From positions 1,922,001 through 1,986,000 of the forward strand of contig NZ_CP017195.1 of the NCBI RefSeq assembly GCF_006770285.1: 64,000 nt of DNA, written 5' to 3'. How positions within the stretch are numbered: the stretch's first letter is position 1; each line of letters begins with the position of its first letter. The position numbers and the translations under genes are program-made. The notes beneath the pieces were generated by a model. The model worked only from the letters and a program-made list of their open reading frames with translations. It did no database searches and was not told the DNA's origin. The DNA is from Lactococcus paracarnosus (GTDB lineage Bacteria; Bacillota; Bacilli; Lactobacillales; Streptococcaceae). Shown one piece after another: positions 63,739 through 64,000 of this stretch.

Positions 63739-64000
63739 TTAGGCTAGAAGTTCTGAAATGGCCTCAGTTACAGGCGTTAGCGCATGACCAAGTAAGGTTT
63801 CAAAATCAGTACTTGTGACGTCAAGCTCGCCAGCTGAGATATCTGATTGGATGGCTGTTACAATCCCAACTACTTCACTTGGTAAACCAGCAGACACTAA
63901 GGCTGCTTTGTAATCAGAAATCGTCATTGAGACCGCATCAATCGTTTTACCAGTCGCAGTTTCCAAGGCTTGGTGCAGATCAGCATAGCTTAAACGGGGG
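63739..64000 (-). CDS. SDR/NmrA-type NAD(P)H-dependent oxidoreductase, C-terminal part
   Basis: The frame runs off the right edge; only the last 87 or so residues are seen. The text RLSYADLHQALETATGKTID, then DYKAALVSAGLPSEVVGIVTAI and SDFETLLG-like STDFETLLGHALTPVTEAI match the C-terminal region of NmrA/QorB-like SDR proteins (substrate-side helices). The N-terminal Rossmann motif lies outside the window, so the assignment rests on the tail alone. Confidence 0.65.
   Translation of the reverse strand, partial: PRLSYADLHQALETATGKTIDAVSMTISDYKAALVSAGLPSEVVGIVTAIQSDISAGELDVTSTDFETLLGHALTPVTEAISELLA

Noticed and set aside
63739-63966. Stand-alone 75-residue peptide
   Set aside because: The frame continues past the TTG to the window edge and matches the tail of an SDR enzyme; it is a cut gene.

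Overview
The window looks like the chromosome of a low-GC member of the Streptococcaceae, most likely Lactococcus in the broad sense (Pseudolactococcus-like). The grounds are an Ami-type oligopeptide permease (a 497-residue OppB with a large outer domain and a 660-residue lipoprotein OppA), a CovRS-type two-component system next to gnd, a Usp45/PcsB-like secreted CHAP protein beside mreCD, secA followed by paired DAHP synthases, and strong TTGACA/TATAAT promoters with AGGAGG-type ribosome binding sites. The genus call is an inference; no rRNA lies in the window.

Layout. 1-6.6 kb: oppA-oppB-oppC-oppD-oppF (minus strand), with a sigma-A promoter overlapped by a CodY-like box. 6.8-10.4 kb: murD-murG-divIB. 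10.5-12.2 kb: amtB-glnK behind a perfect GlnR box. 12.3-16.4 kb: covR/covS-like pair and gnd. 16.6-21.5 kb: yceD, ppaC and the Mg2+ ATPase mgtA, which lies behind an M-box (Mg2+) riboswitch with a 21-bp terminator hairpin. 21.5-28.4 kb: an orphan enterocin-A-type immunity gene, a divergent HxlR regulator/nitroreductase pair, a MarR-controlled heterodimeric ABC exporter and a membrane-anchored hydrolase. 28.6-33.5 kb: lysS, a D-2-hydroxyacid dehydrogenase, an Lrp-type regulator and aspA. 33.5-39.8 kb: the fructose operon fruR-fruK-fruA (cre site and repeated operators), tRNA-Leu(CAG), and ptsH-ptsI. 39.9-44.9 kb: secA and two DAHP synthases. 44.9-50.4 kb: mreC, mreD and a usp45-like gene with a perfect WalR box, a Nudix gene, a formate/nitrite channel gene and rpiA. 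50.4-56.5 kb: a second heterodimeric ABC exporter divergent from an AraC regulator, then a DbpA-type RNA helicase whose promoter places the mRNA start at the AUG.

56.5-60.9 kb is the accessory part. It is AT-rich and gene-poor. It holds a frameshifted GNAT acetyltransferase remnant, a 111-residue membrane protein, two tiny membrane peptides (34 and 52 residues), a voltage-sensor K+ channel with a 9-bp tandem repeat in its first membrane segment and an A10 tract that separates the AUG from the reading frame, a membrane-anchored exported protein, and a decayed tyrosine-integrase gene. A GC-rich palindrome (TCACGCGCGTGA and a one-mismatch copy) recurs in front of two of these genes. This is the best candidate in the window for an undescribed gene set, but no function can be assigned from sequence alone. 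60.9-64 kb: a MATE transporter, a PadR regulator with a 12-bp inverted-repeat operator and its membrane partner, and the 3' part of an SDR oxidoreductase gene that runs off the window.

Regulatory signals tie the housekeeping genes to nutrient state: CodY (opp), GlnR (amtB-glnK), CcpA (fru operon and formate channel), Mg2+ (mgtA) and WalR (cell-wall hydrolase). All are pattern matches read by eye and untested.
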